A stretch of 64,000 nt of DNA, taken from assembly GCA_002633005.1 (NCBI GenBank), contig NMRA01000260.1:141529-205528 (forward strand). The letters run 5' to 3'. The notes below the pieces were generated by a model that was not told where the DNA came from, ran no database searches, and saw only the letters and a list, made by a program, of their open reading frames with translations. Shown piece after piece: positions 14,492 to 26,905 of the stretch. The position numbers and the translations under genes are program-made. Positions within the stretch are counted from its first letter, which is position 1, and every line of letters starts with the position of its first letter. Source of the stretch: Phoronis australis. Taxonomy: Eukaryota; Phoronida; Phoronidae.

Positions 14492-14782
14492 AGTAAATGC
14501 AGAATTCCCGGCTCTCACCAGAGAACGCCACTTGCATCACTGTGGAACTCACTTACTGAACCCACTTCTACTTTTAAAAAAGCTCTTATAAGAAATAACT
14601 TTTAATGTTACCACAGATAATGCGTATTCTTAAGAAAAATGCCGATCGTTTTTGAAGGTTGTAGTTTCATATTCATCCATTCCAGTCATTGTTCCATTGT
14701 GGCATTAGTCGTTTCTTATTGTACAGTACACGTGTATGTCTTTGGAAGGGAAGCAATCGAAATGTAAATAAAAAATGAATGT
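14492..14782 (+). mobile_element. 3' end of a CR1/L2-type non-LTR retrotransposon (5'-truncated)
   Basis: In one frame 14492-14605 reads 37 residues ending in a stop, including ASLWNSLTEPTSTFKKALIR. The pattern LWNSL..(6-8)..TFKKAL is the familiar C-terminus of LINE reverse transcriptases (LWNSLPxxxRxxxSxxxFKxxLKxxL). After the stop comes about 160 nt of 3' UTR-like sequence ending TGTAAATAAAAAATGAATG near 14780, the kind of A-rich or short-repeat tail these elements carry. Upstream the frame closes at once, so the copy is 5'-truncated. Inactive fossil; exact clade unresolved. Confidence 0.7.
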
Positions 14783-17700
14783 CAGCACGTACATGTACTT
14801 GGCGGCGAGAAGAAGAATGCTGTTTTCATGGCATCGTTTTGTCATAAAGAATTATGTCAGTGCTGACCTTTAACAACATTGGTTACGAAGCCATTCGAAA
14901 TTATTGACGTCAAAGAGCCTTTAGTCAATTTTATCGACCCGACTGAACTGTGGATGAATGAAACTGGGAGCCAGGGGTTTAATTAAATTTTTCTCTGTCT
15001 AGATACCCAAAAACGCTTCAAAACATTCCTTGTGTTACCAGGGTATGAATCGACCTGCACAACACTGTGGGCGATAATTCTTTTCATTAAAGTCGTTACA
15101 GCATTATTTGAAAGGTGCTAATGCCGAATATTAATCTCTCGAAATCACATTAGATTATACAGATCATCTCTCAACAAAAATCTACAATATTTTATCAAAT
15201 TCTTATTGTCAAGACATGCCACGAATCGATTTGAACTTCTAATCGTTAAAGGTATAACTTCACATGTGGTCGCTCTTGTTTAGAAAGATCACAAGTCACC
15301 AAGTGCTCAAGGCAGCGAAATTAATTTAGTTTCCCATGGACCGGATCCCACATGATCCACAACTTTCCAATACTGACATCTATTGGCAGTTATGCTTTAC
15401 TCGAGGCTCCTCTTGCGAACCAGCGCCACCTACTATGCTATGACTTCAGTCATAGAACTCTTGGAGTGGAATGCCAACGCCGATCATGCGCGGGTGAGGG
15501 AGTTTTGTTTGCATCAGTTTGTTCCGGTGTGTTTCTATGGAATGTAGGGCTTAGGGTGGAATTTTTGTTTAGCTAACGAAGTACCTTTGGAACTGTTATC
15601 ACTGAAAAACTTCTTCTGAACAAATTCCATTCATATTTTTTGGAATATTTTTCGTTCTAACAGACGATTGTGGGCTTGCGGTTTGAAGACCCTGGAAGCC
15701 GCCCGCGGGTTCTACTATTGCCTAACGGCGAAACGTAAAGTCATTCAATAACAATAATTTCGAAAGTTGACAATTTCCTTTAAATATATCGACAGGATCA
15801 ATACCATCTGAGCTTTTATACAATACCAAAATCATGTACCTATATTTTTAACTCTTGGCCAATTGGAACCAGCGCAACAGTGTTTACTGAGACTAAATTT
15901 TTTCGCAACTCTGTCGTTTTTGAACCGAATTTCATGATAACAATATTATTAGAAACCCCTGCATGAGCTCATGATGGTGTAGTTTGCATCAGAAGAAAAA
16001 GATAAATAATTTAACTCATAAATAAACATTATTTTACATATCTAACAGGTTGAAAATATTTCCTAAAAATCAAGAGTGTTTCCAAGAATGCGAAAAATAA
16101 CGAGTAATAATGAAACCCTTCATGTACTTAATTGGCTGATTAATTAAATAATAATTCAACTAATTAACTTGTAATCCCGGTTAATTTAGGATGCAGTAGT
16201 AGCATAAAAAGGAAATGAACCAGAAAAGTAAACAGTACATAAATGACTAATTTTAAAAACCAACAGGAAACTATTTTCAATGATTTAAAAGATTGTAACC
16301 GTATACAGACAAAGATTTTAGAATATGGATCCCTCTCGGCTGCTGTAAAGAATTTATTCAGCCATTCATCCAAAGGTATTTGGACCTTTGGTGGCGTTTG
16401 ATACAACTGCACTCTTCGGTAAAAATTCAGGATGCGGTGACATTAACGCAAAGTGTGATAAACTAGTTACTCTAACTATGAGAAATTTGCAGATAAGGGT
16501 TTTCCGTTAGGTAAAAACTGGACATTGGTTGGTGTACAAGACTTTATATAGAAATTTAGAAATAAAAATTAGTGATGATGTTTTGTGTGCCACCGTTTAC
16601 CAGAGACATTGGATCACATTTTTGCGATTGTTATGTTATTAAAGGAAGCGGACTCTGGAAAATAACAATATCAATAACAAAAGGATGATGTTTCTTGGAA
16701 CAGCAAAGATCTACATAGTTGTCAACATTTGAGAATAAAAAATCGGAACAACTGGATTGAAAAGCAGGACATACGCCAAAACGCAGAAGTGAAATGTTCG
16801 CTGCAACACATAAAAACATTCCTGCAGCGTTTTTGTCGAACGGGAGATTACGGGTGCCAACGCTCAAAAGCGCACTACGGCATTTTTATTTATTTTTTGT
16901 AGGATGTGAAATTGTAGGTGCCGCAAAAATCTAAGAACGTCCCGTTTTTCTTTTTAGTCGAACGGGAAAATAGGGCTATGTCGCGTGCAAAATCACCTGG
17001 TATACGATAATGTGTCACCGTGTATCAAAAAATGGTACATTTTGAGAGTATTATGGGATAGCAGGACAAAATAATTCAAAAAGTGGGATAGTCCGTCAAG
17101 AGCGGAACAGTTGGCAAGTACGCTCTCGGTAACACAAAGTATTGGATTGAATTCTTTTACAAGGTAAACTTTTCATATTTTATTTTCTGTCATGAGTATT
17201 GATAAATACTATAAAAAACAATACTGCTTAGAAATGGAACAGGGCAACTATTGAACATTGCGCGAATGAATTGTTAAAGAAACAATACGAAACTCTAAAA
17301 ATGTATACACGCACACTAAATGTTACTTTTGCTCCTATAGACTGAGAGGTTTCTAAGACTGGAGCTGAAAAGATAGCAGAGGCTAAATTATTCCTGGCAT
17401 CCAGCCACGGCTACGCCACGGGTACATGTAGGTGGTGTAAAGAATTACCAAAGTGTAATTTACCGATTTGTTGAATAATTTTGCCTAGAAATTGCTGGAT
17501 TATCTGAACCATGCCTCTTATAGGGGTCTTGAGTGATGATTCCATTACGAACAAAAAATGAAAACTTAAAACGAAGCAATGAAATTAGGCTTGATTTTAT
17601 AACTGCAGCACTCCATCAAAACTCAGTTGAGCGGACAACCGGAAATTCACAGTAGAAACTCTCGCGGCTAGTTCCGTGAATTCTCACAGTCGCAACCTCC

Positions 17701-18428
17701 AACATTAGGAATACATGTGTCACGCGCGGGAGTTGGCGTTCCATTCCTACAGTTCTATGTTTCAGTCGACCTCAGGAGTGCTTGCGATCTGTTGACGAGA
17801 GACATCTATTGGAAAGTTGGGTAATATTAGTTGACAATGAGCTTGTCCTGGTTTGAGGCTGGGAGGTACTCACTTTATGAGAATCGGCATGATTAGGAGC
17901 GGCCTTCCGTTGGAAACTTAAATGAAGAAGTTTCTCTGTCGCAGAGTTTTTCTCCACAACAACACACTACTTTGTAATGAATTTTAAACTCTGTAAAATA
18001 CTTGGTTATGTAACAGAAATTGTCCAAAAAAAATTTTTATGTGTAGTATTTTCGCAAGAAACTTGCAATAAAATTTAAAACCTTTCTTTAGCGCTCTGTC
18101 GCAACAAATTGATTCTAAACCTTAAAGCGAAGCTTTTTCGTAGGGAGTTTAATTTGAAAAGAGACCCTTTCGAAGGCGAACTGGCCGTGGAGTCCCACCG
18201 ACCAGAGCAACACATCCTGTGCGTTCCTCCTTTGAAAGAACCACCATGTTATCCCTGAATAATTTGACTATAAACGTAACTGAAACTTTGTACATGCTTT
18301 TTGGATAGAGAAATTTCTCCTCCAAAAAACATCCTTGCTTCGGCCTCGTATTGACACGTTTGGTGGTACCCCGGTGATGTACCTGGAAGCAAAATCCGGA
18401 GTAACCTGGCCACAGGTATTGCGTAAGT

Positions 18429-20745
18429 CACTGGTACTACTGATGCAAATGCATGTTCGTGCATATGGTTTTAAAAATAAAACTTCGTTCCACAAAGCAA
18501 CAGAATGGAGACATCATTGTCCTGGACGCAGTCACTAGGAAACATATCGATGAAACAGAGCCTCGCTCAGAGCTGAATGTCCAGATAAAGTCTAATGTCC
18601 AGTTCAGACACATGTTTGCAGGCAATTGAACTGCTAATAAGATTTGACCAGAGCCCTTGCACTTTAACATCTTTTGATTTTCATGAAACATGTTGCTAAG
18701 ACAATGATTGATATCCTTGTAAAAAACAACTTTAAGTTTAAACAATGGTAGCATCTTGAAGTACGGAACGGGCTCCCGGTAGTCACCAGGTGGCGTGACC
18801 AGCTCGTCGATTCACCAATAACTGCTCGTGAGAATCGACATTTAATAATTCTTCTGAGAACCGTTTTAAATTGAAATTGAAAGCCATAAAGTTTTCAAAG
18901 GTGTAGTATCTTTCTACATTTTGAATGTTGTCATTACATTATGTTCTCCCTAAAAACGACGTTGGTGTGGGCGAATGACTAATCACCGGGACAGTTGCCT
19001 GGGAAACCCCTGTCCAGGAAAACTCTAAAATCTTGAGTAACGGAAGCTACAGACTTAGCCCAGTTAGGAAAATGAAATACGATCACTTGGCAATGCTTTT
19101 GATGCCCGATATTTCAAGATGCTGTGCTAATTTTGTTTGAAAATTCCCGCGAGTGGAGATAACTCTGGCCAGAAATCAGTAAGATAATACGCTAGTGTTG
19201 TCTTACTAAGCAAATGGGCGAACGGGAGGTTGTTTCACTAGTTTCCCCACCTTCACCTTATTAACCACAGCTTTGGTTACCGCCGCAGTAGCTGAACATC
19301 CTGATTCACGAATGGCCTATTGCAGATGATACTCTGCAAATCCTAACCCCTTGGACCTAATCAAATCACGTGTGATAGTGCGTAAGAACTTGACTAGACA
19401 GAAAAATTGCGTGTATCCTGCAAACGCTTTGACCGCTCAAAAATGGATTTTTAAACCTCAGGTGTAACCACTTATTTACAAAAATACTGAGGAGGAAATA
19501 CGCAGCCTCATTTTTAACTGCTACTGTGATAGCGCCTCGGATGGTGTTCTTACTGCATCAGATAGCTAGTGTGTGAAAGTATGCAAAAAAGCCATGGATG
19601 TGTAAACAGCGTTGTTTGCCCTGTGTAACATTGTCTCTTTCTAGAGGGTTTCTTCGAGGATTAAAGGCACCTAAGAACGCTTCGGACACTGCAATGGTGG
19701 TCTCACTGGCAGTTGAAATTAGGTACTCGAGATAACGTATTCATAACTGGCTAAAAGCCCCTGTTGCCGATCGGCAAATCAACAATGTAAATATTGGCTG
19801 GCCCGCGAACGCTCAAGTGTCTCGAAGGCTTGTCAATAGGTGCTGATCTGAAAATGCACATTTCATAAATCCATTTGATTGGGTTGATCTTCTAAATAAG
19901 CGCCCTAGGTGTAAAACACTTAAAAAGTTGATTCCCGGTATTATGCGCTTCGTAAACAGAATTTCGAGTTAATGGACGCTCGGGTATTCAAGGAAGACCC
20001 TTAAAAGTATTGAAGACAAACACGTGCGACTTTAGGATTACTTTGCATTACCGTAATGAAATGATGATTATGTTCAGCAATAACCACCATTAAAACTTAA
20101 TCAAAATGTGCCAGGATGATCGTATTAAATTCATCGGCGCACTTTGAACGTAGCAACAACTATAGCCCATCACCGATAGTTGGCTTAAGGAAACGATATA
20201 AGTACGTTAAGACTAAATGGAAGTTTTAAGTAGATGACATTAAATTATTTTACATTCAATTTAACTGTATATATACTTATGATGTAACAAGTGACTTTCA
20301 GAAAGAGGTCAAGCAGTCGGCTTTATTTTCGGCTTTTGAAGGTAACATGTTGAATGCGCTGTGGAGAGTCCTCGTCTACGGGCGTCAGGAATAAGTTATG
20401 AATAATCTTATCTGCTATTCGGCATGCATTCAGTCAAATATTTATAAAAACTATAGAATAAACCTAAGCACAAATACACATATTCTGTGAAAGTGAAAAG
20501 CGTGTAGACATCATTATGCCATTGGTTGACTGAGTCATAGAACTGAGGATTTTTCACAATAGCAAAAAGAAGGGTACATCCATGGCAAAACAACAGTGTA
20601 AATAAAAATTTAGATATTATATCCAAATTTCTTTTGTTTGATTTTAACAGAGCTTTGGCAAGCGGTTTATAATTCATTAATGTAGTTTTTACGACATGAT
20701 GCTGTTCCCGAATCAAGACAAATTTTTAAATTTTCGTAAGCCTTT
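18429..20745. repeat. tandem segmental duplication, copy A
   Basis: About 2.3 kb that recurs as copy B (20747-23224), offset about 2318 bp at the left and 2477-2479 bp at the right. The difference is mainly a 145-bp retroposon present only in B. Substitutions are uneven: numerous around 19,080-19,500, none that I can see over roughly 19,620-20,040. No recognisable gene. Minus-strand ORFs inside have stops that differ between copies. The copy ends ...CGTAAGCCTTT, then N at 20746, then the start of copy B. Confidence 0.93.
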
Positions 20746-20746
20746 N

Positions 20747-23224
20747 CACTGGTACTTACTACTGACGCAAATGCATGTTCGTGCATAAGGTTTTAAAAAT
20801 AAAACTTCGTTCCACAAAGCAACAGAACAAAGACATCATTGTCCTGGACGCAGTCACTAGGAAACATATCGATGAAACAGAGCCTCGTTTTTTTGTAATG
20901 TTTATTACGAAATCTTCAGAATACAATGAATATACATAACCCAGAAAGCGCCAAGAGGCATTAGATCCGGGTAAAAAAATACAAAGAAGTCTATATACAA
21001 TGATTATATACGAATACATAAATAAAAAACTAAGAGCCTCGCTCATAGCTGAATGTCCAGATAAAGTCTAATGTTCAGTCCAAACACATGTTTGCAGGCA
21101 ATTGAACTACTAATAAGATTTGACTAGAGCCCTTGCACTTTAACATCTTTTGATTTTCATGATACATGTTGCTAAAACAATGATTGAAATACTTGTAAAA
21201 AACAACTTTAAGTTTAAACAATGATAGCATCTTGAAGTACGGAACGGGCTCCCGGTAGTCACCAGGTGGCGTGACCAGCTCGTCGGTTCATCAATAACTT
21301 CTCGTGAAAATCGACATCTAATAATTCTTCTGATAACCGTTTTAAATTAAAATTGAAAGCCATAAACTTTTTTTAAAAGGTGTAGTATCTTTCTACATTT
21401 TGAGTGTTGTCATTACATTATGTTCTCCCTAAAAACGACGTTGGTGTGGGCGAGTGACTAATCACCGGGACAGTTGCCTGGGAAATCCCTGCCCAGGAAA
21501 ACTAACATCTTGAGTAACGGAAGCTACAGACTTAGCCCAGTTGTGAAAATAAAATACGATCACTTGGCAATGCTTTTGATGCCCGATATTTCAAGATCCT
21601 GCGCTAATTTTGTTTGAAAATTTCGCGAGTGGATATAACTCTGGCCAGAAATCGGTAAGATAATAATACGCTAGTGTTGTCTTACTTAGCAAATGGGCGA
21701 ACGGGCGGTTGTTTCACTAGTTTCCCCACCTTCACCTTGTTAACTACAGCTTTGATTACTGCCGCAGTAGCTAAACATCCTGATTCCCGGGTGGCCTCTT
21801 GCAGATGATACTCTGCAAATACTAACCCCTTGGACGTAATCAAATCACGTGTGATAGTGCGCAAGAACTTGACTAGACAGAAAAATTGCGTGTGTCCTGC
21901 AAACGCTTTGACCGCTCAAAAATGGATTTTTAAACCTCAGGTGTAACCACTTATTTACCAAAATACTGAGGGGGAAACACGCAGCCTCATTTTTAACTGC
22001 TACTGTGATAGCGCCTCGGATGGTGTTCTTACTGCATCAGATTACTAGTGTGTGAAAGTATGCAAAAAAGCCATGCATGTGTAAACAACGTTGTTTGCCC
22101 TGTGTAACATTGTCTCTTTCTAGAGGGTTTCTTCGAGGATTAAAGGCACCTAAGAACGCTTCGGACACTGCAATGGTGGTCTCACTGGCAGTTGAAATTA
22201 GGTACTCGAGATAACGTATTCATAACTGGCTAAAAGCCCCTGTTGCCGATCGGCAAATCAACAATGTAAATATTGGCTGGCCCGCGAACGCTCAAGTGTC
22301 TCGAAGGCTTGTCAATAGGTGCTGATCTGAAAATGCACATTTCATAAATCCATTTGATTGGGTTGATCTTCTAAATAAGCGCCCTAGGTGTAAAACACTT
22401 AAAAAGTTGATTCCCGGTATTATGCGCTTCGTAAACAGAATTTCGAGTTAATGGACGCTCGGGTATTCAAGGAAGACCCTTAAAAGTATTGAAGACAAAC
22501 ACGTGCGACTTTAGGATTACTTTACATTACCGTAATGAAATGATGTTTATGTTCAGCAATAACCACCATTAAAACTTAATCAAAATGTGCCAGGATGATC
22601 GTATTAAATTCATCGGCGCACTTTGAACGTAGCAACAACTATAGCCCATCACCTATAGTTGGCTTAAGGAAACGATATAAGTACGTTATGACTAAATGGA
22701 AGTTTTAAGTAGATGACATCAAATTATTTTACATTCAATTTAACTGTATATATACTTATGATGTAACAAGTGACTTTCAGAAAGAGGTCAAGCAGTCGGC
22801 TTTATTTTCGGCTTTTGAAGGTAACATGTTGAATGCGCTGTGGAGAGTCCTCGTCTACGGGCGTCAGGAATAAGTTATGAATAATCTTATCTGCTATTCG
22901 GCATGCATTCAGTCAAATATTTATAAAAACTATAGAATAAACCTAAGCACAACTACACATATTTTGTGAAAGTGAAAAGCGTGTAGACATCATTATGCCA
23001 CTGGTTGACTGAGTCATAGAACTGAGGATTTTTCACAATAGCAAAAAGAAGGGTACATCCATGGCAAAACAACAGTGTAAATAAAAATTTAGATATTATA
23101 TCCAAATTTCTTTTGTTTGATTTTAACAGAGTTTTGGCAAGCGGTTTATAATTCATTAATGTAGTTTTTACGACATGATGCTGTTCCCGAATCAAGACAA
23201 ATTTTTAAATTTTCGTAAGCCTTT
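20747..23224. repeat. tandem segmental duplication, copy B
   Basis: Direct repeat of 18429-20745. It starts CACTGGTAC immediately after the single N at 20746 and ends CGTAAGCCTTT at 23224, after which the sequence is unique. It carries an insertion at 20888-21032 that is absent from copy A. The homology boundaries coincide with the N, which points to an assembly join of two alleles as much as to a true tandem duplication. Confidence 0.93.
20879..21041 (-). mobile_element. 145-bp retroposed 3' end with poly(A), 9-bp target-site duplication
   Basis: Copy A has AGAGCCTCG once (18557-18565); copy B has it twice (20879-20887 and 21033-21041) around 145 extra bases (20888-21032). On the minus strand the insert ends AATAAACATTAC followed by seven A, that is a polyadenylation signal about 10 nt before a poly(A) tail. 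It is therefore a 5'-truncated retroposed transcript or LINE 3' end inserted in minus orientation. The source family is not recognised. Copy A is the empty site. Confidence 0.85.
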
Positions 23225-23967
23225 AAAAAATGAAAATAACTGACTGGCTAATAACACCCTGATAACCTACTGAGATAATTTCTGTTTCTTTTTGTTTGCT
23301 TGTTTGTTCAATTGTTCACTGACACCCAACAGGTCGAATGTCCCATCAGATCATAATGAAATTTAAGTACAAATTTTGTCTGTCAAGAACTTGAAACCTA
23401 AAGGTACTATTAGGGACTGAAATCAAGCGACGGCCATCTTTTCGATATTAGAGTGCATTTTCTCAGGCGTCCTTTGGCGGATCATTCTGAAACCTGGTGT
23501 GTTAATAGATCTTGTCAAGAGCTATATGGAGTGTATCACTCGTTTCTCGATACGACCTGCTATTCTCTAGTACTTCGAGATTTCCAGACATTTGCTCTTT
23601 TTATTGGCGTATCATTCGTCGCATTCTTGTCGATTGAACCAATATTGGTTCCTAGATTGAACCCTGTTAATGTCGTCTGTCCTTAATATCCAAGGACTCT
23701 TGCTTGGATTGGAATCGGACACAAGATGGCACTGTGGAGGCCACTTGTACATAAGCTTTTCGGAGCCACAACTTCGTTGTCTTTAACAAATATGTCTGTG
23801 ACGTGGACGGTGTAGGGTCGTTGTCAGTAGCGTTTTTGATGCCACTAATGTCACTTTAGGCACTGTATGGTTTCATGGGACTCAGCGTAAGTTACGTCGC
23901 ATGCATTTATATGTCTTCATTGTCGATCCGTGTAAGCTGCAGTGTCTTCTGCGGTGTTAATGCAACT

Positions 23968-24136
23968 CAACGGCGGATTTAGAGGGGGACAAGGGGGCCA
24001 TGCCCCCCCCCCTAAAATTTTCCCAAATTCCATTTGGCATTCCCGGAGTGCGAATGTCTGACGGGCAAAATCCTGGCTAATACTCTGCCCTGGCCCACCC
24101 CGCCCCCGCTAACACAAAATCCTGGATCCACCCCTG
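23968..24136. mobile_element. hAT-like non-autonomous DNA element (MITE), 169 bp
   Basis: The left end CAACGGCGGATTTAGAGGG matches the reverse complement of the right end, CAGGGGTGGATCCAGGA, at most positions. This is the common CAGGGGCGGATCCAG-type terminal repeat of hAT-derived elements in invertebrates. A G-run followed by a C-run lies inside the left end. The element is flanked by CAACT on both sides (23963-23967, 24137-24141); hAT elements make 8-bp duplications, so the outer three bases may have diverged. There is no coding capacity. Confidence 0.65.
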
Positions 24137-24500
24137 CAACTAGTGGGCAGGCGCTCTAAGCTCGTCAGCATTGTTTTTCTGTCGTTGGCGCGTCAAAGTC
24201 GTTGGCGACGTTGGGTACGATATTTTCATCAATTATGTCCCCGGCATTGACACTGTTGTCAGCTCATATGTATTGTCGTGTTGAAAAAACGATTTACAAA
24301 TACAATCGGCCATTCGAACCTACACGAGATATTAAAATTGTTATTTCACTTGTCATTTCGTTAAAATTCTTAAAAGAATGACAATATCATGAAAAAACAC
24401 TGGCAATGGTTAAAGTAATATTATTCATAAACCATAATTGTAAAAATTAAAGTAAGTGCATGATAATACTTTTCCTAAAAATAATGATAATAACGATAAT

Positions 24501-24540
24501 CATTATGATGGTGGTGGTGGTGGTGGTGGTGGTGGTGATG
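24501..24540. repeat. (GTG)n simple repeat
   Basis: About nine uninterrupted GGT/GTG triplets preceded by an AATGATAATAACGATAAT compound repeat. A plain microsatellite. Confidence 0.95.
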
Positions 24541-25315
24541 ATAACAGTGTTCTCAGAATCGTGTGTCAGTTGAAGTGGACAAGAGACTACTGGAACATCA
24601 AACAAAGACTGGTTGATCCTTAACATAAACCAGGATCGTCACCTAAAACAAACAAAACGGTTGCCTAAATTAAACTGTTCAATTATTGTCTTAGTTAATA
24701 CATTGTATGTACGTGACGTGCTTTTTGACAATAAGTTGTATCTGAGCTTGCGTAAGAATAGCATTTTCGATGGAAATAAAGGCGTCCAAAATTTGGCCTT
24801 CCACCAAAAACACTAAAGCATAACCAGTCATCGATGTCCAATTACTAGAACTTGCTCAAAAGAACTTAGGCAGAATTGATAACTCGATACTGCTTGAGAA
24901 TAAGATAGTCATTGCATGCCATTCAAGGAGCGGAGCACTGTCTCAATCAATTACGAACTTTGAGTTCTTTCCAAACCCCAGAGACCACTTCTCACCTGAG
25001 AGACCAGTCTTTTAGCGGTACTAAAAGTTGTCAAAATCAAACGTTAGTTTCTTCGACGGAACATGAGATAATAGCACCATCAACAGAATCACACAGCATG
25101 CTAAGCAAGCTTGTCTTCTCTCAGTGTTAAAGACTGTCGTATTTATGTATCTTACTGTTGGCTTTGTCGTAAGCGTGGTGCTTCCAATAATTTTGCCGAT
25201 TCTTAAATGATAAAGAAGTCCTTTTAGTCGCGATCATATAGTACCAATGGCTCCGTCTATGTCATTAGTATTTTTACTATTATTACCACCACACCTCTAA
25301 TCTTCAAGGCAAGAG

Positions 25316-25477
25316 ATGATGTTTATGTCTTTTTATACGTGTAGCATACTCAAAATAATATCTTCGAGTTTTCAGGAAATTTGGGATTGGACCGGTGCCG
25401 GCGTCGTCGCTGCATTCTTCGTCGTCCTCATACTTTATTCACTTCTTATTTTATGTCGAGCAATCCCGCGAGAGTAA
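25316..25477 (+). CDS. small single-pass membrane peptide ORF or candidate terminal exon (unrecognised)
   Basis: ATG at 25316 opens 53 codons to a TAA at 25475-25477. The C-terminal half is EIWDWTGAG followed by an uninterrupted ~18-residue hydrophobic stretch (VVAAFFVVLILYSLLILC) and a short basic tail RAIPRE, the layout of a transmembrane segment with a positive inside end. Alternatively the coding part begins after a splice acceptor, GAGTTTTCAG at 25366-25375, directly before GAAATTTGG. A possible preceding exon with a good pyrimidine tract (...TTCTCTCAG, about 25115-25126) and donor GTAAGC (about 25169) lies 200 nt upstream. No family recognised; could be chance. Confidence 0.2.
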   Translation: MMFMSFYTCSILKIISSSFQEIWDWTGAGVVAAFFVVLILYSLLILCRAIPRE

Positions 25478-26711
25478 CCAAAACTCACGTTCTACGGAAT
25501 GCTATGTCACGCAATGATTTGTTTTGTTTACCCAAAATTTTGATTTGTCAAGGGGTACGTGTTCTGAATCCAAATCCAAAACACAAACTCTATTCAAAGT
25601 TAATCGCTTCTACGGACACATTCATTGTCACGAAATATTTTGACAGTCGATGTTTTATTCAAGCAGTGTAACTCAAAACTACTTTCTTCACCGGTATTAA
25701 TCAAGAAAATTTTCCCATTGCTTCAGGTATATTACTTATTCTGTTGTTAACTTTAATTTGATGATATCCAGTTCGACTTTTCCCACCCTCAGTAAAACAA
25801 TTTCTTACTTTCGTTATCACCTAAGACAACAATTGTTAAACCGGCTTCGTGCCGCTATAAATGTATCCTACGCGTGAATTGATTGTTAAACACCCAGCGG
25901 TATTTAAATGATTCGATGTTGTTTTTTATCTACTTTTTGCACCCCGTAAACCCGCCCCTTTTCAGTGTGCAACATGAATTGTTATCGTCTACACAATATG
26001 CCATGATTATTAAGGGTGCACTTTTATGCTGTTTTGTATTACGACGAGCTATGGTTAGATAATGCACCTGTAATGTTCAATGAGTTGTGTACACCGCCAC
26101 ATAACGTGCTAATTCGAGGTACAGGAGCTGGACAAACCCTGATGCAACAAGCTTAACTGCACCTCTTGGCGAAACCAAGAATCAACTCGGGTGGAAGCCC
26201 GCGGGTCGCGGAAGTGGCAGCTGAGTCCTCCACTCGTATCGCTACGGAAAGGCTAAAATTCTTCGTTTGGTTCACAGAAGTGAGGTGCAATGGTTATTCG
26301 ACTCCCGCGACAGCAGAAACTTTTGCCTTAGGGGCGGTAAATCAAGTTCTTTCACTGTTCGTTTGCAAATGGATGTCTCTTTTGTAATTGCCTGTCAATT
26401 TGATGCATATTGCTATCAATAGGCAGGCAATTGACAAACAATTGACAAATTGACGTTCATTCAAATTGATCAAATATAGGTTTCCTGCGCTTGTGGTGAT
26501 CACGATAAATGATGATATAGGTGTCAATTTGATTACAAAAACACAAACAGACGACATCGTGGGATCACGTTTGGGCTTCGTCGATACAGTTTGAACAGCT
26601 ATTATTTAAAATGACTTATTTTTATCAAAATGACATAGGTAAAAAATTGAATTTCAGACCTCAAAAACGACGGGACCCGCCGGAAGTTGGGCTCCTATCT
26701 TAATATAATTT

Positions 26712-26905
26712 GTGGGTGAGGTACATATAAAAGCTAAGTTTAAGTTTGAAAGGATACCGTTAAAAGCTAGTTTGATATTATATTTGAGAGGTGACGTTTA
26801 AATAGCTTAAGGATACAAACTACAAGGAAGATTTAGTTTTGAGAGGTGAGGTACCCAAGAATCCAAGTTTGGGGTTTCAGTTGTGAGGTACCCACAAAAA
26901 GAGAT
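26712..26905. repeat. degenerate repeats of a GAGGTGAGGTACCCA motif
   Basis: GGTGAGGTACATA (26714), GAGAGGTGACGT (26788), GAGAGGTGAGGTACCCAAGA (26842) and GTGAGGTACCCACAAA (26884) recur at uneven spacing of 40-75 bp with similar A/T-rich filler. Probably a decayed tandem array. Function unknown. Confidence 0.4.

Larger units (their letters stand above)
12337..18428. other. no gene recognised apart from repeat remnants
   Basis: Holds the GAT-rich tract and the LINE 3' end. An 88-codon minus-strand ORF at 12321-12587 is not recognised and its C-terminus runs into the repeat. Confidence 0.6.

Noticed and set aside
20408-20716. 102-codon hydrophobic ORF in the duplication
   Set aside because: The duplicate has a premature stop (TAG in place of a TTT-type codon) and there is no recognisable family.
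26379-26450. Hairpin from AATTGCCTG / CAGGCAATT with repeated CAATTGACA
   Set aside because: Stem is only 9 bp with a large loop; not enough for a microRNA or other structured RNA call.
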